Counted from the first letter of the stretch, positions 18,349 through 27,674 are shown. The stretch: 46,852 nucleotides of DNA from Tolypothrix sp. PCC 7712 (GCF_025860405.1 NZ_CP063791.1:1-46852), one strand, 5' to 3'. The notes: generated by a model from the letters alone, not told the origin. Translations and numbers: made by a program.

Positions 18349-18825
18349 ATGAAAATTACAGATTTACCTGCATCAGTGCTTGAGGAACTTTGCCAAAGCG
18401 AATATTGGCGAATCGATATCGACCCCGGATTTGATGCTAAACACGAGTTTTTTATCCGCTGGGAGTACTTACTGCCTAATCCGCGTACAGATGATTATAC
18501 CGAAGGCGAACTTGCAGAATTTATTAACTTTGATGGGTATGACTTACTCCTGCCAATAGGACGTGCCCACCATCCCCATCTCCATCTACTGCGGTTGAAT
18601 GCAAGCTTAGATAAAAACTCGCTGACGTTATTTTTATTTGATACCTACCACAGTACTTGGTTCTCTGATATAAGTGATGCCCGCTACGGATTTCTCGCCG
18701 TTGCCGATCGCTATCAGAATCATGACTGTGACTTCTATGTTGCCTCCTACTATCATTTTTCCTACCTCGTTGGGCGTGACTATGAACTGGCACAACAAAT
18801 CATGCAGCAACGGTTAGGTACTTAA
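18349..18825 (+). CDS. Hypothetical protein, 158 residues
   Basis: Not recognised. It is acidic, rich in Tyr, His and Phe, and probably of mixed alpha/beta fold: MKITDLPASVLEELC, EFFIRWEYLLPNP, DGYDLLLPIGRAHHPHLHLLRL, LTLFLFDTYHSTWF, FYVASYYHFSYLVGRDY. The ATG at 18349 gives a sensible start; an in-frame start at 18325 would add eight unlikely residues. It is convergent with parB, 51 bases away, and no clear hairpin terminator lies between them. Confidence 0.5.
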   Translation: MKITDLPASVLEELCQSEYWRIDIDPGFDAKHEFFIRWEYLLPNPRTDDYTEGELAEFINFDGYDLLLPIGRAHHPHLHLLRLNASLDKNSLTLFLFDTYHSTWFSDISDARYGFLAVADRYQNHDCDFYVASYYHFSYLVGRDYELAQQIMQQRLGT

Positions 18826-18876
18826 TCGAACTTTGTCATACATATGACAAGACTACAAGTTATGGGAGTCGGAAAT

Positions 18877-20004
18877 TTAAGTTTTTGTAATGGCTTGTTC
18901 TTCATCCAAGAGTACTTTAATTTGATTGAGCAATTTCTCCAACGCTTTCTTTTTCTTCGGGTTATCCCAGACTTTGGATGAACCAAGTTGTTTGCTTAAT
19001 TCCTTGTACTGGGTTTTAAGTGATGGGGTAGTGTCTGCTTTCTCCTGAGCGAAGATATCTCGTATCCTCTGTTGGATTTCTGTAAGTGATAAATTCTCTT
19101 TGATTGCTGCTTGCAGTAAAGGAGCGCGTTTTACATCCTCCTTCACTTTAGCGATCGCACGCGCTTTGGTGTACTCAATTGACCCCTTTTGCAGTGCCTC
19201 TTTAATATCTTCAGGGAGATTGAGTAATGGCAGGCGATTAGTACGGAAGGATTCGGCTGAAAGCCTGCCAACAGAAGAAAATACGCCCTCGATTATGGCA
19301 ATATCTTCTCTTGCGATTAGGTTATCCGCTTTTTTATTTCTGTTTTGGCGGATAACATTATCCGCGTTCTCTCCTTCCTCCTTTTCTTGTTGGCGGATAA
19401 CGTTATCCGCTTTTTTATCATCTGAAGGATGGATAACATCATCAAGGGTTTTGCTTTCCTTCTTTTCTTTTTGGCGGATAACGTTATCCGCTTGTTTTCG
19501 GTTGGCTTTTTCCATACGGTTGAGCAGGCTAATTACCTCATCCTGGGTTGAATTCAGGCGCAGTGCCAGTAACTCCAAAATTCCGATTGTTTCCTCATAC
19601 GCATTCAAATCTTCACGCTGGAGGTTTTCAATTAATTGCACCTGCTTAACCGTGTCGTCGTCCATTTCCTTGATGACAACAGGCACTTCCTCCAACCCGG
19701 CCATAATAGCTGCTTTGAAACGACGCTCGCCCGCAATGAGTTCGTAACTTCCATCTGGTTGAGAGCGCACGATTAATGGTTCGAGGATGCCTAGCTCTTT
19801 AATAGATAGCGAAAGTTCTTCCAACTTTTTGGGGTCAAAATAACGCCTGGGTTGGGTGGGCGGTAATTTAATTTCCTGGATGGGAATTGTGCTGGTTAAT
19901 TTGTTAGATGGCGTTGCGGGTTCATCTTCGCTACCGCCAAACATTAAATCTATTGGGTTAGCGTGTTTGAGTTTTGCGGTGTACGCTGCGTCTTTTTTAC
20001 TCAC
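18877..20004 (-). CDS. parB: ParB-family centromere-binding / CTPase-type partition protein
   Basis: ParB loads on parS and, with ParA, partitions the plasmid. The N-terminal domain is complete: LPPTQPRRYFDPKKLEELSLSI (48-69), LGILEPLIVR, GERRFKAAIMAGL (92-104) and ENLQREDLNAYEE (126-138). An HTH region starts near 140. Residues 170-235 are an unusual insertion with five spaced copies of a motif like ADNVIRQ (172, 187, 199, 214, 226). Each lies over a copy, perfect or decayed, of the palindrome GCGGATAACGTTATCCGC. A helical region and a basic C-terminal dimerisation tail follow. The gene is 34 bases after parA in the same direction, forming a parA-parB operon. Confidence 0.92.
   Translation of the reverse strand: MSKKDAAYTAKLKHANPIDLMFGGSEDEPATPSNKLTSTIPIQEIKLPPTQPRRYFDPKKLEELSLSIKELGILEPLIVRSQPDGSYELIAGERRFKAAIMAGLEEVPVVIKEMDDDTVKQVQLIENLQREDLNAYEETIGILELLALRLNSTQDEVISLLNRMEKANRKQADNVIRQKEKKESKTLDDVIHPSDDKKADNVIRQQEKEEGENADNVIRQNRNKKADNLIAREDIAIIEGVFSSVGRLSAESFRTNRLPLLNLPEDIKEALQKGSIEYTKARAIAKVKEDVKRAPLLQAAIKENLSLTEIQQRIRDIFAQEKADTTPSLKTQYKELSKQLGSSKVWDNPKKKKALEKLLNQIKVLLDEEQAITKT
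19313..19329. promoter_or_regulatory. Degenerate parS-like site in parB
   Basis: The right half GTTATCCGC is intact (19321-19329), while the left half is changed to GCGATTAG. In the protein it is read as ADNLIAR (residues 226-232), so it is a decayed copy of the repeated 18-bp palindrome. Confidence 0.5.
19348..19365. promoter_or_regulatory. parS: parS-like palindrome in parB
   Basis: GCGGATAACATTATCCGC is the 18-bp palindrome with one central change. It encodes residues 214-219 (ADNVIR) of ParB on the other strand. The site is a likely binding site of ParB itself, by its repetition and its recurrence upstream of parA. Confidence 0.65.
19393..19410. promoter_or_regulatory. parS: parS-like perfect palindrome in parB
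   Basis: GCGGATAACGTTATCCGC is perfectly symmetric and coincides with ParB codons 199-204 (ADNVIR). A half-site, GGATAAC, follows at 19431-19437, inside the codons for LDDVIHP. Confidence 0.7.
19474..19491. promoter_or_regulatory. parS: parS-like perfect palindrome in parB
   Basis: This is a second exact copy of GCGGATAACGTTATCCGC within parB, at codons 172-177 (ADNVIR). It lies 81 bases from the previous perfect copy, about eight helical turns. Confidence 0.7.
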
Positions 20005-20038
20005 AGAACCTCCTAGTAAGTGTGGCAGACCTGTGGGT

Positions 20039-20818
20039 TTAGCCCGACGACTCCACTTTTAATTTGTCTAACTCTTTGGCAATCTTATTTAGGATTTTGA
20101 CTGCGGGGTGTTTCTTATCATACATTCCCAACGGCATTCTGCGCTCGGAGGCATCCGCAAAGGCGATAGATTTGGGGATAGGAGGATATATCGTACCAAT
20201 TTGGGAAAGTTGTTCTTCCACAGCTTGGAGAGTGCGGGTTTCTTGTGCGGTGCGGCTATCGAGCATTGTGGGAATAAACCCAGCAATTTGTAGTCCTTTG
20301 TTGAGCTTTTTTTTAACCCTGGCGACAGTATCAAGCAGTAGGTCAGTACCCAGGAAGGATTTAAATTGACACTGAATAGGTACGAGAATGTGGGTAGCAG
20401 CAGTCAAACTGAGGATACTTAAAATGCCAAGGGACGGGGGACAATCAATGAGGATAAAGTCGTAATCATCGCGGATGGGGGCAAGGGCTTCATGGAGGCG
20501 ATATTCACGTGCGGTGGCAGCTGGTAGGAGGAGTTCGGCGGCACTTAAATTGATATTGGTGGGTGCCAGTGCCATACCCTGGATTTTTTCAGGGTAGACA
20601 AATAATGGTTCTTCATCAATTATCGCGTTATAGACAGTTTTTTCTAGTTCTTCAGGGTCTACACCCAAGAAGTTGGTTAAAGATGCCTGTGGGTCCATGT
20701 CCACGAGTAGAACGCGGTGCTTGTTGGCTGCGAGATGGTAGCCCAGATTGTGCGTCAAAGTTGTTTTGGCAACGCCCCCTGACTGGTTGAATAACGTAAT
20801 GATGCGAGTTTTAGTCAC
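20039..20818 (-). CDS. parA: ParA-family partition ATPase
   Basis: ParA is a nucleoid-binding ATPase that moves ParB-parS complexes. The P-loop FNQSGGVAKTTLTHN lies at residues 10-24 with the catalytic-type lysine at K18. The usual signature lysine (KGG) is replaced by serine, and the usual glycine after V by alanine. LLVDMDPQASLTNFLG (38-53) and DFILIDCPPSLG (118-130) complete the ATPase core. At 259 residues with no N-terminal HTH it has the size of a type Ib or chromosomal-like ParA. The start is GTG at 20818; no strong Shine-Dalgarno precedes it. It lies upstream of parB with a 34-base gap, and repeats and a parS-like site just upstream suggest autoregulation. Confidence 0.92.
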   Translation of the reverse strand: MTKTRIITLFNQSGGVAKTTLTHNLGYHLAANKHRVLLVDMDPQASLTNFLGVDPEELEKTVYNAIIDEEPLFVYPEKIQGMALAPTNINLSAAELLLPAATAREYRLHEALAPIRDDYDFILIDCPPSLGILSILSLTAATHILVPIQCQFKSFLGTDLLLDTVARVKKKLNKGLQIAGFIPTMLDSRTAQETRTLQAVEEQLSQIGTIYPPIPKSIAFADASERRMPLGMYDKKHPAVKILNKIAKELDKLKVESSG

Positions 20819-20841
20819 GATAGTTGGTTGAGAATTTTTTA

Positions 20842-20893
20842 TTATGTGGGGATAATTATTGAGATTTTTTTGTTATGTGGGGATAATTATAAT
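20842..20893. repeat. Two direct repeats in the parA leader
   Basis: TTATGTGGGGATAATTAT occurs at 20842-20859 and again at 20873-20890, 31 bases apart (about three turns). The GGGGATAA core resembles half of the neighbouring palindrome. The repeats lie 24-75 bases upstream of the parA start and are good candidates for operator sites. Confidence 0.6.
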
Positions 20894-21047
20894 GAGCGCG
20901 GATAACGTTATCCGCTTTTAATGAGGATACAGTAAAGCCCCCAATACCAATGATTGTAGCTGCGAGTGCGACCCAATACAAAATTATCAAGTAAGGTGAG
21001 GTGAGTTCGACGGGTGATTTGACCTTGGTAATAGCTTGAGGGTTCAA
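20856..21047 (-). CDS. Possible 63-residue single-span membrane peptide
   Basis: The TTG-initiated frame encodes a polar start, one strongly hydrophobic stretch (YLIILYWVALAATIIGIGG, about 20-38) and then KADNVIRAHYN. The last part is the same ADNVIR read-through of the palindrome seen in ParB. A good AGGAGG lies upstream but is poorly spaced for this start and better placed for an overlapping 47-codon frame from ATG 21052. It may be a small membrane protein co-transcribed with parAB or only the leader sequence. Confidence 0.25.
   Translation of the reverse strand: MNPQAITKVKSPVELTSPYLIILYWVALAATIIGIGGFTVSSLKADNVIRAHYNYPHITKKSQ
20898..20915. promoter_or_regulatory. parS: parS-like perfect palindrome upstream of parA
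   Basis: This is the third exact copy of GCGGATAACGTTATCCGC in the window, 80 bases upstream of the parA start and next to the direct repeats. The position fits a combined partition site and ParB-dependent operator. Confidence 0.7.
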
Positions 21048-21302
21048 TCATGAAGTAAGCGAGCCTCCTGTGGAGAAGCTAAACGCCACAGGCGCACGCA
21101 CTCGCGTTCGCTAACACTAATCAGTCATGGTGGATTTTGAGTCTCAATTAGACATGACTTATTTTGTGATATAGATGACTTTTGCCAACAATTCAAGCAG
21201 TTGTGGCAACAACAAGCACAACCAGATAAGCGTTTTATCCATAATTTATGCCAAAAATAAACTGTCAAGTGCCACGCTCAACTTACCAAATAGCCTATAC
21301 GC

Positions 21303-24300
21303 TTACCCACACCTACTGATAACAACATATGTAGGTTCTGTAACACAATATACGCCCCCTGTTTTTTGCTCTACAAAGTCCATTCCTTTATCAAAAATAA
21401 TTTTGTATCTTTGTCCGTCTTGTCGTTGCACTTCTAGTTCTCGTGCATGAGGAAAATAGGAGCGTTGATGCATTGGTTGAACATTAACCTTTGTCGAAAC
21501 TCCTATTTTTTCCAGTTCATCGAGTGCTGCTTCCAAGTCAGCTTTTCTCTCTCGTGCTGACTCTACTTGCGAATTTTGTAAAACTCTAATCGTCACCGAG
21601 GAATTGGTATCAAAATTATAACCTTGCAAAAGGTTAACTAATAATGTTGCCCCTTGACCATTTAGGTAGCGGTCTTGATATACAATTTTACTTATTGTGC
21701 TACCTGAAAAAACACGATTCAATTCTAATTTTTGTTGTAATTGTGACAATGTTAAAGTACCCCAGTTTTTCTCTGGAAAGATAACTAAATTATCAGGGTC
21801 TTCCAAGTCGCTGGCTTTGACAAGTCTAGCTTGAGAGCGCAAGTTTTGTAGAGATTTAAAAACAGTATCTACTCCCTCTAAACTTCTAGTCTGAAACCAC
21901 TCCCACTTTCCGTTATCTTTGGATTGATTTAGTTGTAAGGCGATTCGATTTTGTTGTTGAGAATTAAAACATAAAATTGGCAATACATTATTAGTAGTTT
22001 GGTAAATTCGTAGCAAATCTTGGTCTATCCATTGTTGCAAGCGTTTTCGCAATACTTGTAAATTTCTCCTTTCTGATTCGGTGACAGCCCGATTTACTTC
22101 TGGTAATTGATTTAAAATTAATTCCAATGCTACATCACTACGTTGCCTTACAGAGTAAACTGCGTCTGTTAATAGCTTTAACCAAAGTAGTGGCGAACCG
22201 TTATTTAAATTAAACGTATCCACTAGGCTTGGCAAGTAAATAATAGTTACTCCCGCAGCCATTCGACAAATTGCTGGCAGACGTTCTGCTATTTGAGATA
22301 CTTTAACTTTGCTAGCATCAGGAGCAAAATTTTGTAGTTCTGGGTCTGGTTTAACAACTAAATCTTTCAGGAATTTTGCTACTTCATGACGGTTTAATTC
22401 TGCATGAAATGGCTGATTGGAGTAAGTTCTGAGACAATCGTAACAACTGATGTCACAACTACAAGATGTAGCAAGTTCCCAAGCTTTTTTTAAGACATCA
22501 GCAAAGCGCTCAGCAATACGTTTGCTATAACCTGCACCTCCAGGAACATTGTCATAAATAATTATCTCTGCAAGTCTGTTTTGTAAGGGTCTAAATAAAC
22601 CGTCTAATTCAGTGCGAGGTACATCAATTACTTGAGCCGCAGCAGCCAATAGTGCATATGTTAATGAGCGCCAAAATCCCATACCATCAGTACCTTGGCT
22701 GGAATTTTCAGACATAGAAGAAACTGTTATATCATCACCATAGTTAATGACTCCACCAAATAGTAGTATCGGCTTTGTTTCAGATTCAAATTGAATTTTT
22801 AGTAAATCACTACGAAATTCATGACCTAAATGAATAGGTGGGAATCCACTTCCTGAACAATCTCTACCTGTAATTGGATGTTTATGAGCAGGTAATGATA
22901 ATTTCGAGTTTGTAGTCTGTTTTGTACCGCGTTTTTTTGTGCTGTTGGTGGCACGTTGTTTTTGTACTAACTCGCTCAAGTCCCTACCGCAACTTTGACA
23001 GATAGCAAACCCTTCTTTAGTAAAGCCTCTACCTTTCCCCAAAATTCCTTGATTTGCTAAGAAAAATGTACCGCCTTGGCTCACAATTAATTTGTAGAAA
23101 TCAGATTTATAAGCTTCTGGATTTTCTCCATCCTTGGCTAAAAATACCTGTGATGTTGGTTGGCGTAGTGGTTTAGTATGAGGTGTGACTCTTGGTTCAG
23201 TTGTCCAATCTGTAGTAAATGCTTTCGGTACTTTATAAGGTTTCATTTTAGCAGCAGAAGGAGGGTTAGGTATCCAACCACATACAGAACATTCGTCTAC
23301 AGGTTCTTCTTGATTTGAAGCTTTAAAATTATTACAATTTTTGCAAACCCAATAATATTTTTGTTCTAAATCATTGGGTCTAAGAATAGCAACACTTTCA
23401 TATACTCTGTCATCGACTACAATATCTTGACCGGGAGCATATTCACCCAACGCAAGACGACGATCGCGCTCAAGTCTGTGTCTTCCTTGTGATGATTTAT
23501 ATTCATTACTTTCCCCAGTAAGTAAGCGAACTACATCTATTGGGAACCCATAAATAGGTAATACGCTTGCTTGTACTAATTCATCATGCAATCGGCGTTT
23601 GGATATTTTTTCTAATTCTGCTTCAATGCCGTCACGACGCTTTTCTAATCCCTTACGTTTTGTGCGGTCTTTTTCTGTATTAATATCTTCTCGAATAGCT
23701 ATCAGTAACGGAACTAAATTATTCCAATCTGCTAACTGTTCTCTCTGAAAAATGGAGATAGCTTCAATAAATTGATTAAGTATCTCAATTACACTACCTG
23801 AAATTTTAAGTCGATTTATCCATGATTGAGCAATAGAATTAGCAGCATCGCTATGTAACCACTCCTGTAGTTCGCAAACCGTTGCATTTGCTGGTGGCGT
23901 GAAATTAAGAGCAGCACAAAAATCTTCTAGTGGTAAACTAAAGAATTCGGCAATTGTTACTTGCTCTGCTCCTTTTTCTTTATTTTTTAAAAACTCAGCT
24001 AATAACTCAGCGCGAATATGACGCTGTTGAATTTGTAAATTACCAGCATCCAGTTTTGGGATTTGATTATTACCCGCAATTAATTGTTCAGGTTGTTCAA
24101 AATAAAAGCGGTCGTGGGGGCGACGTTGACCGTACATTAAAGTAATAGCAACTCCATCCGTCCGTCTTCCAGCGCGTCCTGCGCGTTGTTGGTAGTTGCT
24201 GACGTAAGGTGGAAAGTTTCGCAAAACTACAGCTTGTAGTTCGCCAATATCCACCCCCATTTCCAAAGTTGTCGAGCAACTGAGCATATTAATTTGACCG

Positions 24301-27300
24301 CGACGAAAACGGTTTTCACGTTTTTCGAGTTCGCCAACTCCTAATTGCGCGGTATGCTCTTGCGATCGCAGTGGTAAGGGTAGATTATTTTTGATACGAT
24401 ACTGTTGATAATTCTCGTTTGTTGCCTGTGCAATTTTCTCGCAAGTATACGCTTGGAGTGTACCAGGACATTTGAATGTTGGACATCCAAACAAATTAAG
24501 AGTAGCTTGAGATTTATCTAATTGTGATAAACCTGGGACGTGGATAATTTGTTGGCAACAATTACATTTATACCAGTCTTGCTGTGTTTCTGTTAAATTG
24601 AGCAGATTCCAGTTGAGTTGATATCCTTTTTGAGATTGAACAAGTATGCCGGATGATTTTAATATTTCATACAGCCAAGTAAAATCTTCCTGTGTAGGTA
24701 ATTGTTCACTAAATATAATTGAATAGTACCAGCCTAAGCGGTTTTGCCCTTTACTTTTTTCCCCTGTTTTCTTAAATTTTGGCAAGATAGTAAGAGAGTC
24801 TTTGTATTTTTTAGATTCTCCAGGCGGTTTTTCCAAAAATAAATAATTTTGTGAACGTCCTTGAGAGTCTAACATCGAGTCTCTAGCACCCGGAACCCCT
24901 CCAATTTCTGGAAAATATTGAGATGCTCTTTCAATACTAACGATGCCATTACGACGAATAATGTCAGTAAAAACAGTGAGAAATATTTGAGCTTCTAGAG
25001 AAGAAATGCTAAATCTTTCTGCTACAGAGTTAATTAAACGTTCATCTTCTATTTGAATATGACAAGCCAATAATGCTAATGCTTCTAATGATGTACGTCG
25101 CGAAAAACGAATTGCAAATTCCCAAAGCAATAACTCTTTAGCACGAGCCAGTGCCATTGGTTCGCAGTCAAATCTATTTTTGAGTTTTTCTTCGTTTGGA
25201 TCGTCAGGTCTGTAGCTGAGATAATTATACTCAGATTTTCTATCTGGATGAGGGATAGAAGTTTCCAAGAATATTTCTTTTAAGCGATTAATAAGTTGAT
25301 TTACAGATGTGATTCCTTGATGATTTTTGACATCTTGAAATGCTTGCCAAACAAATTGTCTATATAGGATTTCTGTGTGGTTTCGTTGATAGTCGGAGCC
25401 AAAAAATGCAGCATCCTGTCGCCCATCAGAGAAACTTAAAAGTTTGCGTTTGGAGGCATCTTCTCGTACTTTTTCTGCCTCTGGCAACAATTCAAAAAGG
25501 CTATCAATCATCGCCACTAAAGGAGCGTCAGTATAAGCTATAAATAACCTTATAGCTTCAGAGCGTAATGGTTTTGCTCCACAAGCAGCACATTGTTGTA
25601 AATAAGAGCCTTCTAGATTATCATCTTTTTGATTACTATTATTATTTTTTTGACGATACCATGCTAGACGAAATTCGCTTTTCTTCTTGACCTTAACTTG
25701 TGGAGTAAAAGGTTCAGAGGAAGGAGTACCAATCCAGCCATGACGCTGGCTAATTAGAAAAGTAGCTGGTAATTTATCTGTATTTTCTTGTTCCTCTTCG
25801 CCATCTTCCTCTTCTTCTGTAACGTTCTCTATCGTGTTAGGAGTGACGGTATAAATATTAGGGTTATCTCTTAAAAATTGCAGGCTTTTGGGAGGAGGTT
25901 GTATTTTATTTGATTTACTATCCCACTGCAATAAAGAATAAGCTTCACCGCATTGATAACAACTAGCTAACTCTAATACAGGAGAGCCACAATCATCACA
26001 AGTCATCTTTTCGTTGAGGTAAAGACGACCGTATTTAAGTGTTTTTTCTGGATAATTTGGGTCAGAGAGTGCACTAGAGCATTCATGATTTATACAAGCA
26101 TAAATTCCTTCTAAACTCCGAAACAGAAGATGGAGTCTAACTGGCAGTAAAGGTAAATATTCAGGATTTTCTCGCGCTAAAGTACCTAATTGCAGCAAAC
26201 GAGCAAAAGCGATTTTGGCATCAGTATCATTAATAGTTCCATCTGGATTGATGGGTAAATTTACTCCCCAAAGTTCTGCTGATTGTGTAATTTGTTCCCA
26301 AGGTTGAGGCTTGCGGCTAAGAATATTAATTAAGCGATGTACTATTGGATGTTGCTTCAGTGCAAACCAGAGAAATTTGTGAACATCTCCATTAGCTTGG
26401 GAAGTTGCTATTTGTAATTGTTCTTCTGGTACAATCCCACGAAGCTGGTCTAGCCATTTATTTAAATCATCATCAAAGTTAGGTAATTCTAAAATACTTA
26501 AATATCCTAAAATATCTTCACCAGTAAAATTTTCTGGTAATGTATAAGGTTCGCCTAATCTATCTACAGCATCGCGGCGACTACCTCTAATTACCTCTGC
26601 AAAAGATTCACCGAAAAATTTTTCTGCAAATTCCAATACTTGGTTATCAACTGAAGCATCCCCTAAGCTAGCACTAGTTGCAATGCAGCGGATATGTCCT
26701 GGCTTCTTAATACCTACTGCAACTTTCAAGCGCTCAAGAAGCATAGAAACTTCGCTACCAGTAGAGCCATTATAAGTATGAGCTTCATCCACAATTAACA
26801 TTTTGAAAGTTGATGCTGAAGCAGCGAAAATTTTATTTCGCTCGACAGGACGAATTAACATATGCTCCAGCATGGAGTAGTTTGTAATTAAGATGTGTGG
26901 CGGCTCATTCCAGATTTCCTCGCGGGAAAGGCATTGAATTTGTTGTGTTTTATGCAGTGCTTCTTCAACTAATCTTTCACGAATACTGTCTAAATTTCCT
27001 AGTTCCTCTTCGGTGAATAACTCTCTAAGTTCATTTTCAGCAAATAACTCTTTAAGTTCCTTAGATTCATAAGCAGAAAATTCTGCTGCTAAAGCTTCGA
27101 TAGCTTTTTCTTTTTTCGTTTCAGTTCGACTGGTATAAAATCCAAATTTAATTCTAATTTCATCTTGACGACAAAGTAACTTACGCAAACGTTTAACTTG
27201 GTCATTAACTAAAGCATTCATGGGATATAAAATTAAAGCTCGTACCCCATGAATTAATAAATTATCTTCTTCCTTGAGTAGCGTATCTAACATTGGTAAC

Positions 27301-27674
27301 AGGAAACATTCTGTTTTTCCTGAACCTGTACCTGTAGCGACAACGATATTTTGTTGTTTTTGTATAACTGCTTTAACTGCTTTTTCTTGATGTTCGTAAA
27401 GCGGACGATTGCTAGGTGTAAATAAGCTAGCCATTTGAGGATGCAAAACACCCTGATTTACCAACTGTGCAACACTTTTTCCCGGTTGATAGGGTTGGGA
27501 GCCTTCTAAATATGGCTCCTGCCAAATATTTCCTCGCTGTTCTAGTTGATATTTTAAAGCGTAGCGTAGATGAGGATCGCGTAGCGGATAGGCTGTCAGC
27601 AAGTAACGAATAAAATCTTGACGAGGTTGCTCAACTGCTGCAATCGGGTCGAGATAGTTACTGTTTTTCATCAT
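21303..27674 (-). CDS. DruE-like giant DEAH / DUF1998 helicase
   Basis: A superfamily 2 helicase of about 2,120 residues, the likely motor of a defence operon. The Walker A TGTGSGKTE is near 118-126 (counting from ATG 27686), and IVDEAHTYNGSTG is near 302. Motif VI QQRAGRAGRRTDG is near 1,170, in the MrfA/DruE style. Zinc-like cysteine pairs occur around 529-582, 702, 1,460 and 1,570. The C-terminal DUF1998 core ends in CSCDISCYDCLRTYSNQ near 1,740. The last ~140 residues (KIVYQDRYLNG, HARELEVQRQ, DKGMDF) resemble a PLD-like MIT_C fold. The preferred start, ATG 27674, overlaps the stop of the upstream gene by four bases. DruE of Druantia and DrmA/B of DISARM are the closest systems by layout. 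The exact type is not settled. Confidence 0.8.
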   Translation of the reverse strand: MMKNSNYLDPIAAVEQPRQDFIRYLLTAYPLRDPHLRYALKYQLEQRGNIWQEPYLEGSQPYQPGKSVAQLVNQGVLHPQMASLFTPSNRPLYEHQEKAVKAVIQKQQNIVVATGTGSGKTECFLLPMLDTLLKEEDNLLIHGVRALILYPMNALVNDQVKRLRKLLCRQDEIRIKFGFYTSRTETKKEKAIEALAAEFSAYESKELKELFAENELRELFTEEELGNLDSIRERLVEEALHKTQQIQCLSREEIWNEPPHILITNYSMLEHMLIRPVERNKIFAASASTFKMLIVDEAHTYNGSTGSEVSMLLERLKVAVGIKKPGHIRCIATSASLGDASVDNQVLEFAEKFFGESFAEVIRGSRRDAVDRLGEPYTLPENFTGEDILGYLSILELPNFDDDLNKWLDQLRGIVPEEQLQIATSQANGDVHKFLWFALKQHPIVHRLINILSRKPQPWEQITQSAELWGVNLPINPDGTINDTDAKIAFARLLQLGTLARENPEYLPLLPVRLHLLFRSLEGIYACINHECSSALSDPNYPEKTLKYGRLYLNEKMTCDDCGSPVLELASCYQCGEAYSLLQWDSKSNKIQPPPKSLQFLRDNPNIYTVTPNTIENVTEEEEDGEEEQENTDKLPATFLISQRHGWIGTPSSEPFTPQVKVKKKSEFRLAWYRQKNNNSNQKDDNLEGSYLQQCAACGAKPLRSEAIRLFIAYTDAPLVAMIDSLFELLPEAEKVREDASKRKLLSFSDGRQDAAFFGSDYQRNHTEILYRQFVWQAFQDVKNHQGITSVNQLINRLKEIFLETSIPHPDRKSEYNYLSYRPDDPNEEKLKNRFDCEPMALARAKELLLWEFAIRFSRRTSLEALALLACHIQIEDERLINSVAERFSISSLEAQIFLTVFTDIIRRNGIVSIERASQYFPEIGGVPGARDSMLDSQGRSQNYLFLEKPPGESKKYKDSLTILPKFKKTGEKSKGQNRLGWYYSIIFSEQLPTQEDFTWLYEILKSSGILVQSQKGYQLNWNLLNLTETQQDWYKCNCCQQIIHVPGLSQLDKSQATLNLFGCPTFKCPGTLQAYTCEKIAQATNENYQQYRIKNNLPLPLRSQEHTAQLGVGELEKRENRFRRGQINMLSCSTTLEMGVDIGELQAVVLRNFPPYVSNYQQRAGRAGRRTDGVAITLMYGQRRPHDRFYFEQPEQLIAGNNQIPKLDAGNLQIQQRHIRAELLAEFLKNKEKGAEQVTIAEFFSLPLEDFCAALNFTPPANATVCELQEWLHSDAANSIAQSWINRLKISGSVIEILNQFIEAISIFQREQLADWNNLVPLLIAIREDINTEKDRTKRKGLEKRRDGIEAELEKISKRRLHDELVQASVLPIYGFPIDVVRLLTGESNEYKSSQGRHRLERDRRLALGEYAPGQDIVVDDRVYESVAILRPNDLEQKYYWVCKNCNNFKASNQEEPVDECSVCGWIPNPPSAAKMKPYKVPKAFTTDWTTEPRVTPHTKPLRQPTSQVFLAKDGENPEAYKSDFYKLIVSQGGTFFLANQGILGKGRGFTKEGFAICQSCGRDLSELVQKQRATNSTKKRGTKQTTNSKLSLPAHKHPITGRDCSGSGFPPIHLGHEFRSDLLKIQFESETKPILLFGGVINYGDDITVSSMSENSSQGTDGMGFWRSLTYALLAAAAQVIDVPRTELDGLFRPLQNRLAEIIIYDNVPGGAGYSKRIAERFADVLKKAWELATSCSCDISCYDCLRTYSNQPFHAELNRHEVAKFLKDLVVKPDPELQNFAPDASKVKVSQIAERLPAICRMAAGVTIIYLPSLVDTFNLNNGSPLLWLKLLTDAVYSVRQRSDVALELILNQLPEVNRAVTESERRNLQVLRKRLQQWIDQDLLRIYQTTNNVLPILCFNSQQQNRIALQLNQSKDNGKWEWFQTRSLEGVDTVFKSLQNLRSQARLVKASDLEDPDNLVIFPEKNWGTLTLSQLQQKLELNRVFSGSTISKIVYQDRYLNGQGATLLVNLLQGYNFDTNSSVTIRVLQNSQVESARERKADLEAALDELEKIGVSTKVNVQPMHQRSYFPHARELEVQRQDGQRYKIIFDKGMDFVEQKTGGVYCVTEPTYVVISRCG

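Noticed and set aside
18844..18860. Terminator between the 158-residue gene and parB
   Set aside because: ATATGACAAGACTACAAG has no stable stem or T tract; only a weak pairing is possible.
19100..19747. 215-codon frame opposite parB
   Set aside because: It is a shadow of the parB frame, caused by the biased codons of parB; it is rich in Ser, Ile and Leu and has no start signal.
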